Part shown: positions 1 through 8,853 of the stretch, in pieces | Layout of the letters: each line of letters starts with the position of its first letter | Numbering within the stretch: position 1 is the first letter of the stretch | Source: Burkholderia cenocepacia | GTDB taxonomy: Bacteria; Pseudomonadota; Gammaproteobacteria; Burkholderiales; Burkholderiaceae | Assembly (NCBI RefSeq): GCF_900446215.1 | Contig: NZ_UAQZ01000007.1 | Span: 310,001-374,000 of the forward strand | Length of the DNA stretch: 64,000 nucleotides | Direction of reading: 5' to 3' | Notes under the pieces: generated by a model | The model's input: only the letters and a program-made list of their open reading frames with translations | The model's database searches: none | Told to the model about the DNA's origin: nothing | Made by a program: the position numbers and the translations under genes

Positions 1-633
1 CCCGCCCGCGAGCCGGTCACGCTGCGCTCGGTGTTTTCCGGTATCGCGTTCATCCGGCGCGAACCGGCGATTCTCGGCGCGCTGTCGCTCGACCTGTTCG
101 CCGTGCTGTTCGGCGGCGCGACCGCGTTGTTGCCGATCTATGCGCGCGACATCCTGCAGGTCGGCCCGCGGGGGCTCGGTGCGTTGCGCGCGGCGCCGGC
201 AGTCGGCGCGCTCGCGGGCACGCTGTGGCTCACGCGTTTTCCATTGAAGGGGCGGCCGGGCCGCGCGATGTTCGGCGGCGTGATCGCGTTCGGCGTCGCG
301 ACGATCGTGTTCGGGCTGTCGACGCATTTCGCGCTGTCGCTCGTCGCGCTGGCGGCGCTCGGCGCGTCGGATGTCGTGAGCGTCGTCGTGCGACTGTCGC
401 TCGTGCAACTGCGCACGCCCGACGACATGCTCGGTCGCGTGAGCGCGGTCAATTCCCTGTTCATCGGCACGTCGAATCAACTCGGCGAATTCGAATCGGG
501 CGTGACGGCTGCGTGGTGGGGCGCGCCCGCGGCGATCGTCGTCGGCGGCGCGGCGACGATCGCCGTCGCGCTGACGTGGATGCGGCTGTTCCCGAGCTTG
601 CGGAACATGGCGTCGCTGGAGCGCGATCATTGA
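1..633 (+). CDS. MFS transporter, C-terminal part (5' end outside window)
   Basis: The reading frame is open from base 1 and ends at the TGA at 631-633, so only about 210 C-terminal residues are visible. They form alternating hydrophobic and short charged segments consistent with about six membrane helices. The stretch LSLVQLRTPDDMLGRVSAV is typical of the EntS/MFS_3 group of drug and siderophore exporters, where the loop reading R-x-P-x-x-M-x-G-R-V-x-A is conserved. It is probably an inner-membrane exporter; the substrate cannot be told. The downstream gene is convergent and 190 bp away. An internal GTG at 31 exists but is not needed as a start because the frame continues upstream. Confidence 0.8.
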   Translation, partial: PAREPVTLRSVFSGIAFIRREPAILGALSLDLFAVLFGGATALLPIYARDILQVGPRGLGALRAAPAVGALAGTLWLTRFPLKGRPGRAMFGGVIAFGVATIVFGLSTHFALSLVALAALGASDVVSVVVRLSLVQLRTPDDMLGRVSAVNSLFIGTSNQLGEFESGVTAAWWGAPAAIVVGGAATIAVALTWMRLFPSLRNMASLERDH

Positions 634-823
634 GCCGACGTGAGAGGCCGATGCCTTCAGGTGAAGCCGGCTTCTCGTTCACTGCAGTTCATTTCAAATT
701 GCTTTCTCGTTTCAGTCACATGCCAAACGACGGCCGTGCCGGACAATCATCCGACAAAACGGTTTTTTGGCACCCGGTTCGGTCGAATGGCAGTGTGTGC
801 GGCCAGCGCGTCGCGGCGGACGG

Positions 824-1192
824 TCAGGCGCCGGCGGCGTGTGCGACCTGCACGGCCGTGCCGTAGCAGATGACTTCGGTCACGCCCGAGCCGATCTCGG
901 TCGAGTCGTAGCGCATCGCGACGATCGCATTCGCGCCGAGCTTGCACGCCTCGGCGAGCATCTTGTCGAACGCCTGCTCGCGCGCCTTTTCGCACAGCGA
1001 CGTATAGAGCGTGATGTTGCCGCCGAAGATCGTTTGCAGCGACGCGCCGAACGAACCGACGATCGAGCGCGAGCGCACGACGATGCCCTGGGCGACGCCG
1101 AGCGAGCGGACGGTCGTATGGCCGGGCAGGTCGAATGCGGTCGTGACGCGGGCGGGCGACAGGTCGTCGAGGGAGCGGTTGGATTCGGTCAT
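824..1192 (-). CDS. YbjQ/UPF0145 family protein
   Basis: The 122-residue product begins MTESNRSL. It carries the features of the UPF0145 (YbjQ, putative heavy-metal-binding) family: an early GIVVRSR motif, a central region with [20 protein letters not shown], and [10 protein letters not shown] followed by VICYGTAV near the C terminus. These proteins form small soluble oligomers; their function is not established. The ATG at 1192 was chosen because the in-frame extension up to 1306 is arginine-rich and would exceed the usual family length of about 105-120 residues. No strong Shine-Dalgarno precedes it. It stands alone between convergent and codirectional neighbours. Confidence 0.8.
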   Translation of the reverse strand: MTESNRSLDDLSPARVTTAFDLPGHTTVRSLGVAQGIVVRSRSIVGSFGASLQTIFGGNITLYTSLCEKAREQAFDKMLAEACKLGANAIVAMRYDSTEIGSGVTEVICYGTAVQVAHAAGA

Positions 1193-1324
1193 GGTGCGAA
1201 AGCGTGTAGCGAGTGGTCGAACGACGATTCTAGCCGGCCGGAGACGACGTATTCGAACGGGCGCACCCGTGCGGGTGAACGCCCGTTTCGTCGCCGAACG
1301 CGACAACCGCTCGATGAAGAGCGC

Positions 1325-2575
1325 TCAGCGCTTGACCGTCGCGCCGGCAAGGCCGCCGAGATCGACCGCGTACGCGAGCGCCAGCTTGCCGAACTTCAGC
1401 GCATGGTTGGCCTGGCGATCCGAGTTCTCCAGCGTGTCGTTCACCGTGTGAATGTACGGGCTGTCGTTCTGGTCGGCCTCGAACGGGAATGACGCCGGAT
1501 ACCCCTGCGCATTCCACGACGCGTGATCCGAGCACGCATAGCCGCATTGCGACGTGCCGACCGCGAGCTCCGGCAGGTAGGTCGCCGCGAGGTTCTTCAC
1601 GTAGGTGTTCTGCGCCGCGTTCGTGTAGTCGGTGATCAGGTAGATATCCTTCGGATCGCCCTTGTAGTTCGTCATGTCGAGCTGCAGCACGCCGACCACG
1701 TTCGCATTCTGCGTGCGGAACTGCTTCGCGATCGCCTTCGAACCAAGCAACCCGGCTTCCTCGGCCGCATACCCGACGAACTTGATCGTCCGTTTCGGCC
1801 GGTAGTTGTTCGCGAGCAGCACGCGCAGCGCCTCGGTCAGGCTGGCGATGCCCGACGCATCGTCGTCCGCGCCGGGCGAGCGCGTGTTCTCCGTCGTGCG
1901 GCCCACGGTCGAATCGAGGTGGCCGCCGAGCACGACGGTGCCCGCGGCCGGATCGCTGCCGCGGATCGTCAGGATCACGGATTTCTGCGGAAAGCCCGTG
2001 TGCGCGACCTGTTCGACGGTGATGTCGGCGCGCGCCCCCGCCAGCTGCTTCCACTGCAGCGCGAGCCAGTCGGACGCGGCGACGCCGTGCGACGTCGTGT
2101 AGTAGCGGTTCGTGAAGCCGGACAGCGACGTGATCGTGCCGACGATGTTGCTGGCCTGCAGTTGCTGGACCCACGTACCGATCTGCGGCACGTTCGACAC
2201 CGTGTACGCGGCGGCGGCCTGTTTCGCGAGCGTCGCCGGCAACGGTTGCAGCGCCTGGCGTGCGTCGTCGAACGAATCGTGCACGACGTAGCCGGGCCCG
2301 TGGCCGCGCGTGCGCTGGACGGCGCGGGCCAGTTCGCCGAGGCGGGAATCGTCGATCTCGACGACGTGAACAGTCTCGCGACGCGCGGCGCCGTCGGCCG
2401 CCTTGCCGGCGTCGACGGTCGTGCTGTATTGCGCGGTTGCGGTCGCATCGATGCGTTGAAGCTGGCGGAACGCGGTGTCGCCGAGCGTGATCCAGACGGG
2501 TGTCGCGTGCGCGGCGGCGGTCAGCAGCATGCCGCCCAGCGCGGCGCTCAGGCGGGTCGGTTTCAGAGTGGGCAT
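1325..2575 (-). CDS. Secreted M28 family aminopeptidase
   Basis: A 416-residue zinc aminopeptidase of the M28 (bacterial leucyl aminopeptidase) family. Residues 1-24 are a signal peptide ending AAAHA. The zinc-site signatures appear in order: VVLGGHLDS (first His), SPGADDDASG (bridging Asp), YAAEEAGLLG (catalytic Glu and ligand), LQLDMTNY (Asp) and CSDHASW (last His). It probably releases N-terminal residues from peptides outside the cell. It lies 79 bp downstream of the zmpB-like protease on the same strand, so the two secreted peptidases are probably co-transcribed and act one after the other on proteins. In the cepacia complex the equivalent pair is reported as quorum-sensing dependent; that is knowledge of the locus, not seen here. 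Confidence 0.88.
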   Translation of the reverse strand: MPTLKPTRLSAALGGMLLTAAAHATPVWITLGDTAFRQLQRIDATATAQYSTTVDAGKAADGAARRETVHVVEIDDSRLGELARAVQRTRGHGPGYVVHDSFDDARQALQPLPATLAKQAAAAYTVSNVPQIGTWVQQLQASNIVGTITSLSGFTNRYYTTSHGVAASDWLALQWKQLAGARADITVEQVAHTGFPQKSVILTIRGSDPAAGTVVLGGHLDSTVGRTTENTRSPGADDDASGIASLTEALRVLLANNYRPKRTIKFVGYAAEEAGLLGSKAIAKQFRTQNANVVGVLQLDMTNYKGDPKDIYLITDYTNAAQNTYVKNLAATYLPELAVGTSQCGYACSDHASWNAQGYPASFPFEADQNDSPYIHTVNDTLENSDRQANHALKFGKLALAYAVDLGGLAGATVKR

Positions 2576-2654
2576 GGTCGATCTCGTGAGGATGGCGATG
2601 TCGATGAAGGGAGCGCGCCGCAGATCGTGCGAGGCGCTCCCGCCTGCTGCGGTA

Positions 2655-4367
2655 TTACGACTTCTGCGGGACGGTCACGCCGTACGTGCAGCTCTTGTTG
2701 TACGCGTTGCCGATCGCGGTGAGCTGCGCGCTGCTGTAGCCGAGCGCGGACGCGGCCGTCAGCACGGCCTGCGCGGCGGCCTTCTGGTTGGTCGAGCCGT
2801 TGGTCATCGACAGCCCCTTCAGGAACGCCTTGTCCATCGCCTGCGCGCCGATCGCGTCGCGCGCGACGAGGTTGCACGACGCCCAGTACTGGCCGGCCGT
2901 GTGGATCTCCGCGCCGCGCGCCTGCGCATAGGTGCGCCCGACGTTCCAGTTGGTCACGCGGCCGCCCCAGAACTCGTTGTGGCCGTCCCAGTTGTAGACC
3001 CAGTGATACTGCGCATCCGACGGGCTCCACTGGATGAAGTCGCGGCTGTACGCGGCGGCGAGATAGTCGCCGGTGCCTTCCGACAAGCCTTCCTGTTGCG
3101 ACAGGCCGCCGTTGGTGATCCAGTCGTGGATACCGTGGCCGAGCTCGTGGATCACGACGTCCGCGTCTTCCGCGTCGTCGACGCCGCCTTGCCCGAAGGT
3201 CAGCCGGCCGCTGCTAGACGAATACGACGAGTTGTCGTCGCCCGATTCGCCGTGCGGGTCGTACTGCACGCCGCCCGTGTACTGGTACGGCAACGCCTTG
3301 ATGCCGAGGGTCTGGTTCACGTAGCGCAGGAACGTGTCGATGTGGTAGTACACGTTCACGGCCTCGAAATACAGGTTGCCGCGCGTGAATTCGAACGCGG
3401 GCGTCGACTGCGACGGGCACGCCTTGTCGAGCGGCGCATCGAAATCGACGCACGCCGCGTACGGGCCCGTCAGCGTGTAGCGGGTGCCCGACTGCGCGAG
3501 ATCCTTCAGCGTCACGCGCACGCGTGCGGCCGTGAGCTGCGTCGAGTCGGCGTCGTTGCTGTCCTTGTAGCCCGTGCTGCCGTAGCTGCTTTTCGTCGGC
3601 GACAGCGGATCGGGGCGGAACACGAAGCCGGTGCCGTCGGTCGCGTAGAACGCCTTGTCCTCGGCGCGCAGCACTTCGCCGCTGCCCGAATCGATCAGCA
3701 GTTCCCAATCGCCCTTCGGGCCGTCCTGCGGGCGGCCGCGCACCTTCCACGCGGTATGCGTGCCGGCCTTGTCGACGAACGCGACGAGTTGCGCATCGAG
3801 ATGCGTGAAGCCGCTCACGCCGAGATACGCACGGGCGCGGTCGAGCGCCTGCTGCTGGTCGACGGCCTGCGACTTGCGCGTCGTCGCGACCACGCCGTTG
3901 ATCGTGTTGCTCGCGACGTACAGGATGCGGCCGTCCTTCGCGACGGTCACCGCGATCTCGCTGCCGTACACGGGCAATCCGGCGGCTTGCTGCTGCAGGC
4001 GCACGACGGTGAAGTCGGCGTCGTTGCGTTCCGACGTGACGACGAGGCTCGCGAGCGCGGCCGCGTCGAGCCCGAGTTGCGCCGCCTGCGACGCGACGAA
4101 GTCGCGTGCGGTGGCGGCAGGCGTCGCGGCGGCCTTCCTGGCGCGGTAGGCCGGGTTGTACAGCGTGACGGCGACGCCGTCCGCGCGGAATTGCCCGGCG
4201 GCCGTGTCGGCCTTCGCGGCCGGCGGCGCGACGCCGCGCGTCAGGCTTTCGCGCAGGCTCGCGGCCTGCGGGTTCGATACTTTCGTATCGGCCACGGTGC
4301 CGCCGACGATGCCGAAACCGAGCGCGAGACCCAGGGCGAACGGCAATGCTTTGCGTGATGTCTGCAT
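2655..4367 (-). CDS. zmpB: Secreted M4 (thermolysin-like) zinc metalloprotease, ZmpB-like
   Basis: A 570-residue preproprotease. A signal sequence (about residues 1-26) is followed by an FTP/PepSY-type propeptide (about 30-235) and the M4 catalytic domain. The zinc motif HELGH is at residues 407-411 and the third ligand lies in GLSEGTGDY (Glu430); the C-terminal half contains the GAEIHTAGQYWA region expected for the catalytic His of M4 enzymes. The start at 4367 has AGGA about 6-9 bases upstream. Length and the adjacent M28 peptidase match B. cenocepacia zmpB, a broad-specificity virulence protease, so that symbol is given; the paralogue ZmpA cannot be fully excluded without alignment. The 491-bp upstream gap probably holds its promoter. 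Confidence 0.75.
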   Translation of the reverse strand: MQTSRKALPFALGLALGFGIVGGTVADTKVSNPQAASLRESLTRGVAPPAAKADTAAGQFRADGVAVTLYNPAYRARKAAATPAATARDFVASQAAQLGLDAAALASLVVTSERNDADFTVVRLQQQAAGLPVYGSEIAVTVAKDGRILYVASNTINGVVATTRKSQAVDQQQALDRARAYLGVSGFTHLDAQLVAFVDKAGTHTAWKVRGRPQDGPKGDWELLIDSGSGEVLRAEDKAFYATDGTGFVFRPDPLSPTKSSYGSTGYKDSNDADSTQLTAARVRVTLKDLAQSGTRYTLTGPYAACVDFDAPLDKACPSQSTPAFEFTRGNLYFEAVNVYYHIDTFLRYVNQTLGIKALPYQYTGGVQYDPHGESGDDNSSYSSSSGRLTFGQGGVDDAEDADVVIHELGHGIHDWITNGGLSQQEGLSEGTGDYLAAAYSRDFIQWSPSDAQYHWVYNWDGHNEFWGGRVTNWNVGRTYAQARGAEIHTAGQYWASCNLVARDAIGAQAMDKAFLKGLSMTNGSTNQKAAAQAVLTAASALGYSSAQLTAIGNAYNKSCTYGVTVPQKS

Positions 4368-4858
4368 ACGTGATCCTCATCTCAACGGTTGGACACGCCC
4401 GCACGCTCGTGGCGAACAGGCACGACACGGCCCGCGCGCCGGTTCGATGGAACCGGTGCGGCGAAGCGGTGTGGAGAGTCTCGACTGACTAAGGAAACCT
4501 AAATGTCAGGTCGAAAAGAAGCGGGCAGGCGAAGCGGGGGACGCGCGTGAAGGGATGCGAACGGCAGGCAGGTGCGGCGACGGCGAAGCGAGCATCGTCA
4601 TGTCATACCCCTCGGATCGGATCGATATCGGTTGGCAGCCTGCGTGGCGCGATGCGCGTCGAGACGCGGCGTGCCGGTCCGTTAGGCTGCCTATCTAACT
4701 TTTTTTGGTATGTTACAGAATATTTTCAGCGACATTCCAAATTATTTTCGACGATCGCTTCGGTCGGTCGATCAATCGCCGGCATTGTTCAGCGGGCGGC
4801 GGGAAACGCTGCCGGAACGCGCAATACCGCGCCGGATTGTGATTAAAAGCTGCGACGA
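4368..4858. other. Intergenic region upstream of the zmpB-like protease
   Basis: A 491-bp gap without a convincing gene. The part at 4690-4760 is clearly more AT-rich than its surroundings. On the plus strand GTTAG...CTAAC is followed by seven T residues near 4699-4706, a weak terminator-like element with no plus-strand gene before it. An imperfect inverted repeat at 4485-4509 is listed separately. The region should hold the protease promoter and the 3' end of the GlxA-type regulator transcript. Plus-strand reading frames here have no recognisable product. Confidence 0.6.
4485..4509. promoter_or_regulatory. Imperfect inverted repeat upstream of zmpB-like gene
   Basis: The arms are CTGAC and GTCAG at the ends, with TAAGG and CCTAA inside around AAA, broken by a two-base bulge. 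The dyad lies about 118 bp upstream of the protease start. It has the size of a LuxR-type box, but it does not match a box I can quote with certainty, so it is only a candidate operator. Confidence 0.35.
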
Positions 4859-5803
4859 TCAGCGTGTCGCCCGCCGGTCGCTGCGCGGGCTCATCCCGAA
4901 TCGCGCGCGATAGGTACGCGAAAAATGCGACGGCGATTCGAAGCCGCACGCGACGCACACCGACGTGATGCTCATGTCGGTCTGCTGCAGCAGTTCGCGG
5001 GCGCGATCGAGACGCAGGTTCAGGTAGAAGTGCGTCGGCGTGTCGTTCAGCGTCGCGCTGAACAGCCGCTCGAGCTGGCGCCGCGTGATCGAGACTTCCC
5101 GCGCGAGCGCGTCGGAGCCGAGCGGGTTGTCCATGTGCCGCTGCATCGTGCCGATCACCTGGATCAGTTTGCGGTTGTGCACGCCGTAGCGCGCGGCGAT
5201 CTCGAGCCGCTGGCTGTCCGAGCGCTGCCGGATGCGGCTCACGACGAACTGCTCGGAGATCGCCGCCGCGAGGTCGGCGCCGTGCCGGCGACCGATCAGG
5301 TCGAGCATCATGTCGATCGACGCGGTGCCGCCCGCACAGGTGATGCGCCGGTCGTCGATCTCGAACAGCTCCTGCGTCGCATTCAGGCCGGGATAGCGCT
5401 CGCGGAATGCGGCCAGCGCTTCCCAGTGCAGCGTGAGCGGCTGCGACGCGTCGAACAGCCCGGCTTCCGCGAGCACGAAGCTGCCCGTATCGATGCCGCC
5501 GAGCGTTGCACCATGCCGGTGCTGGCGGCGCAGCCAGTCGCCGAGCGTGCGCGTGTAGCACACGAGCGGATCGAAGCCCGCGACGACGAATACCGTATCG
5601 ACCTGCGGGACGTCCGCGCACGCGGCCTCGGCGGCGACCGGAATGCCGTTGCTCGCGGTGACGGGCGCGCCGTCCGCGCTGATCACGTGCCAGCGATACA
5701 GTTCGGTGCGAAAGCGGTTCGCGACGCGCAGCGGCTCGACCGCGGACATGAAGCCGAGCGCGGAAAAGCCGGGCAGTAGCAGGAAATGGAAATCCTCGGG
5801 CAT
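4859..5803 (-). CDS. GlxA-family AraC-type transcriptional regulator
   Basis: A 314-residue regulator with an N-terminal DJ-1/PfpI-like domain (about residues 5-170, beginning FHFLLLPGFSALGF) and a C-terminal AraC double helix-turn-helix (about 210-305, with TRRQLERLF and CGFESPSHFSRTYRARFGMSP). Proteins of this architecture include the glycine betaine regulator GbdR and the carnitine regulator CdhR. A carnitine operon begins 9 kb away in this window, so a role there is conceivable but not shown; adjacency suggests nothing firm. It points toward the protease genes but is separated from them by 491 bp. The putative nucleophile-elbow position reads GGIDTGSF, with no Cys, as in other regulatory members. 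Confidence 0.85.
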   Translation of the reverse strand: MPEDFHFLLLPGFSALGFMSAVEPLRVANRFRTELYRWHVISADGAPVTASNGIPVAAEAACADVPQVDTVFVVAGFDPLVCYTRTLGDWLRRQHRHGATLGGIDTGSFVLAEAGLFDASQPLTLHWEALAAFRERYPGLNATQELFEIDDRRITCAGGTASIDMMLDLIGRRHGADLAAAISEQFVVSRIRQRSDSQRLEIAARYGVHNRKLIQVIGTMQRHMDNPLGSDALAREVSITRRQLERLFSATLNDTPTHFYLNLRLDRARELLQQTDMSITSVCVACGFESPSHFSRTYRARFGMSPRSDRRATR

Positions 5804-5930
5804 CGGGGCAGGGGATCGAATCCGGTGGTCGTCGCGTATCGCGCGACGCGCCGAGCGAGCCCGCGCGGGCCGCGCCCGGTTCGCAGGCGCAGAACGGTCA
5901 AGCCGGGATTATCGCGGGTTTTGCCGGTGC

Positions 5931-6893
5931 TCAGCGCGTTTTTGCGTCGCGCATCGTGCGGCGCGCCGTTGCCGACGGCAGTTCGCCGAACTGGGCCTTG
6001 TACGCTTTCGCGAAATGCCCGAGATGAATGAAGCCCCAGCGTGCGGCCGCCTCGCTGATCGGCAGGTCGGATTGCCGCGTGTCGAGCAGCAGGCGTCGGA
6101 CTTGCGCGAGGCGCAGCGAGCGTGTGTAGTTGAGCGGGCCCGTCTGCACGACCGACTGGAAGCTGTTCTGCATCGTGCGCCGGCTGACGCGCAGTTGCGT
6201 GCACAGGCTCAGGATGTCGACGGGCGCTTCCGGGTGCTCGATCACGTAGTCATGCACGCGGCGCACGATGTCGGCGTGGCATGCGTGCGTGAGCCGGTTC
6301 GGCGGCTCGGGCATCCGGTACGTGAGGAGATCGACCAGCACATTGCCGACCTCGGCGCGGATCGCGCACTGCGCGCGTGCCGCGTCGAACGTATCGGGCG
6401 CCGACAGCACGCGCTCGAGCAGCGTCGCGAGTTGCATGCTCGCACGTTCGCGCGCGGCGACCGGCACCTCCACGACGCCGTGCCGCAGCGTGCGTGCGTC
6501 CAGCCGGACGTCGGCGGCATCTTCGATCTGCTGCATCAGTTCGGGGTGGACGACCACCCCGATCAGCGACATCTCGTCCGGTGAATGGAGTTCGAACGGT
6601 GTGCCGCCACGCGCCATCACGATCGTGCCGCGCTCGACGCGCGCGCCGCCGAACGCGAAGGCGCCCGAGCCGGTGAGCGGCATCCCGAACACCGTATGGC
6701 CGTGTGGCAGACATCCGCGCTGGATGATGCGCACGTTTGCCGTTTCCTGGAACAGCTGCACGCCGTCGAGCACCGCGTGTTTGACCGCGCTGCGATACGC
6801 GCCGGAACCGATCTGGTCGTAACGCTGGTTCCAGCCGCGCAGCGCCTCGGCATGCCGGTCTGCGTCGTCGAACCTCTGATGTAACACGAGCAC
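5931..6893 (-). CDS. EutR-like AraC-family regulator, probable activator of the amine dehydrogenase operon
   Basis: A 320-residue AraC-family protein. The N-terminal domain (about 15-130) resembles the ethanolamine regulator EutR: a WNQRYDQIGSG motif, LDGVQLFQE, then GMPLTGSGAF and GGTPFELHSPDEMSLIGVV. The C-terminal part (about 215-315) is the DNA-binding domain, with CTQLRVSRRTMQNSFQ and AARWGFIHLGHFAKAYKAQFGE. It is divergent from the amine dehydrogenase operon, with 240 bp between start codons. An amine-responsive sensor domain next to an aromatic amine dehydrogenase is good circumstantial evidence for local control. The inducer (aromatic amine or aldehyde) is inferred only. It is not a close match to FeaR of E. 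coli by eye. Confidence 0.8.
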   Translation of the reverse strand: MLVLHQRFDDADRHAEALRGWNQRYDQIGSGAYRSAVKHAVLDGVQLFQETANVRIIQRGCLPHGHTVFGMPLTGSGAFAFGGARVERGTIVMARGGTPFELHSPDEMSLIGVVVHPELMQQIEDAADVRLDARTLRHGVVEVPVAARERASMQLATLLERVLSAPDTFDAARAQCAIRAEVGNVLVDLLTYRMPEPPNRLTHACHADIVRRVHDYVIEHPEAPVDILSLCTQLRVSRRTMQNSFQSVVQTGPLNYTRSLRLAQVRRLLLDTRQSDLPISEAAARWGFIHLGHFAKAYKAQFGELPSATARRTMRDAKTR

Positions 6894-7133
6894 GGTGCCT
6901 CCGGCGATCGTTCGGACCGCGCAAGATTAAACCGACCGAGCGGTCGGCGCAATCAGGGCGAGCGCTATTCCGCGCGGGTGTTTCAGAGGGTCGGAAGGCA
7001 CGCGGCCGCGCGGCTTTCACACGCATTTCCAATATCCCGAATCGGCACGCACACGTTGCCGGTCCGGGTGCTGACGGCATTTATTGTCGAACTACAGTCG
7101 CCCCACATAACGTGAATTCCCACTGGAGGCGGC

Positions 7134-8291
7134 ATGAGGACAAGGCGACGAACCGCGGCGCTCGCGGCGACGCTGGCGTTGGTGGCGGCATGGGCCGGCA
7201 GCGCGAACGCGACGGAAAAACCCGAGGAACTGGTCGTGCAGAAGATGCCGCCGTGGCATCCGCACGAGATCTATATCGTCGACATCTCGATGCCGTCGAT
7301 GACGGACGGGCGCATCTATGTCTACGACGCCGACGCGAAGAAGCTGCTCGGCCAGATCGACGGCGGCTTCGGTCCCGGCTTCGCGATCGCGCCCGACCGC
7401 AAAGCGAGTGTCGTCGCGACGACCTACTTCTCGCGCGGCTCGCACGGCACGCGCACCGACGTCGTCGAAATCATCGACAACACGACGCTCGATCATGCGG
7501 GCGAGATCGTGATTCCGGCGAAGCATGCGCAGCACGTGCCGTCGCCGTACAACACCGCGTTCAGCGCCGACGGCAAGCGGTTGTACGTCGCGAACATCAC
7601 GCCGGCCGCCTCGGTGACCGTGATCGACGCCGTATCGAAGAAGATGCTGTCGGAGATCGACACGGCCGCATGCGTGCTCGCGTATCCGGCCGGCGACGAC
7701 CGCTTCACCGCGCTGTGCGAAAGCGGCAAGGCGCTGACCGTCACGCTCGACGCGAACGGCAAGGAGGCGAAGCGCACGATGTCGGACGCGTTCATCGACG
7801 TCGACAAGGATCCGGCGTTCGTGAACGCGTCGCGGTACAAGGGCGACTACCTGTTCACCACCTACGGCGGCAACGTGCGCAGCGCCGATTTCAGCGGCGA
7901 CAAGCCGGCATTCGGCAAGCCGTGGTCGCTGCTGACGGACGCCGAGCGCGCCGAAGGCTGGCGGCCGGGCGGCATGCAGCAGACGGCCGTGCAGGCGAAG
8001 CAGAACCGTTACTACGTGCTGATGCACAAGGGCACCGACGGGTCGCACAAGGATCCCGGCACGCAGGTGTGGGTGTACGACCTGAAGTCGAAGCAGCGCG
8101 TCGCGCGCTGGGATCTCGCGCAGCAGAAGGTCGAGCCGCTCGTGTCGATCCAGGTCAGCGAGGACGACAAGCCGCTGTTCTACGGGCTGACGGCGACCTC
8201 CGATCTCGTCGTGATGGATGCGCGTACCGGCGCGCTGCAGCACGTCGAGAAGCAGATCGGCAACACGTCGTCGCTGCTCGTCAACCCGTGA
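7134..8291 (+). CDS. aauB: Amine dehydrogenase large (beta-propeller) subunit
   Basis: A 385-residue periplasmic large subunit of a TTQ-dependent amine dehydrogenase. Residues 1-26 are a signal peptide ending GSANA; the mature part has the repeated strand pattern of a seven-bladed propeller, with IYIVDISMPSMTDGRIYVYD at the start and DLVVMDARTGAL at the end. It pairs with the TTQ-bearing small subunit encoded at 9516-10061 to form an alpha2beta2 periplasmic enzyme that deaminates primary amines and passes electrons to a blue copper protein or cytochrome c. The start is preceded by TGGAGGCGGC. It is the first gene of a tightly packed operon. The aau rather than mau assignment rests on the arylacetaldehyde-type dehydrogenase downstream. 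Confidence 0.85.
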   Translation: MRTRRRTAALAATLALVAAWAGSANATEKPEELVVQKMPPWHPHEIYIVDISMPSMTDGRIYVYDADAKKLLGQIDGGFGPGFAIAPDRKASVVATTYFSRGSHGTRTDVVEIIDNTTLDHAGEIVIPAKHAQHVPSPYNTAFSADGKRLYVANITPAASVTVIDAVSKKMLSEIDTAACVLAYPAGDDRFTALCESGKALTVTLDANGKEAKRTMSDAFIDVDKDPAFVNASRYKGDYLFTTYGGNVRSADFSGDKPAFGKPWSLLTDAERAEGWRPGGMQQTAVQAKQNRYYVLMHKGTDGSHKDPGTQVWVYDLKSKQRVARWDLAQQKVEPLVSIQVSEDDKPLFYGLTATSDLVVMDARTGALQHVEKQIGNTSSLLVNP

Positions 8292-8298
8292 GGCCGCG

Positions 8299-8853
8299 AT
8301 GACCCTCGATCCCGTACTCGCCACCAGCGCGCAGGCCGGCGCGGCCGTCGTGGTGCTGCTCGGCGCCTTCGCGAAGATGCGCCGGCCCGCCGCATTTCGC
8401 CAGGCACTCGCCGGCTACCGGCTGCTGCCCGACGCGCTGACCGCGCCCGTCGCGTTCGCGCTTCCGCTCGCGGAAGCGCTCGGCGCCGCGGCGCTGCTGT
8501 TTCCCGACACGCGCACGGCCGGCGCGAGCGGCCTGATCGCGCTGCTCCTGGCGTTCGCGGCCGGGCTCGCGATCAACCTGCTGCGCGGCCACACCGACAT
8601 CGACTGCGGCTGTTCCGGCTTCACCGCCGCCCGTGCGGACGCACCGCGCGGCATCGGCTGGCTGCATGTCGGCCGCGTGCTGCTGCTCGTCGCGCTGGCC
8701 GCGACCGCGTTCGTCGAGCCGGGCACGCGCGCCGTCGTGTGGTTCGATTACCTGACGCTGTTCTTCTCCGTGCTGCTGATCGTCTGCGCGCTGCTCACCG
8801 TCGACGTGCTGCTCGCCAACGTGCCGCGCCTTTCCCACCTGAGGAATTCATGA
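8299..8853 (+). CDS. aauE: MauE/DoxX-like membrane protein for amine dehydrogenase maturation
   Basis: A 184-residue integral membrane protein with four or five hydrophobic segments and the conserved motif DIDCGCSGF near the middle, characteristic of MauE. In methylamine dehydrogenase systems MauE and MauD are needed to form or protect the many disulfides of the small subunit. The ATG at 8299 begins 7 bp after the large-subunit stop. An in-frame extension to 8218 would overlap that gene and is not needed. Its stop overlaps the ATG of the next gene (ATGATG at 8850-8855), indicating translational coupling with the MauD-like partner. Confidence 0.83.
   Translation: MTLDPVLATSAQAGAAVVVLLGAFAKMRRPAAFRQALAGYRLLPDALTAPVAFALPLAEALGAAALLFPDTRTAGASGLIALLLAFAAGLAINLLRGHTDIDCGCSGFTAARADAPRGIGWLHVGRVLLLVALAATAFVEPGTRAVVWFDYLTLFFSVLLIVCALLTVDVLLANVPRLSHLRNS

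Noticed and set aside
4547..4846. A 99-codon plus-strand frame upstream of the zmpB-like gene
   Set aside because: No recognisable domain, lies in an AT-shifted regulatory region and has no supporting start signals.
4859..5803. Assigning the GlxA-type regulator as CdhR of the carnitine operon
   Set aside because: The architecture fits, but it is 9 kb from caiX with unrelated genes between and no shared site was shown, so the symbol was withheld.
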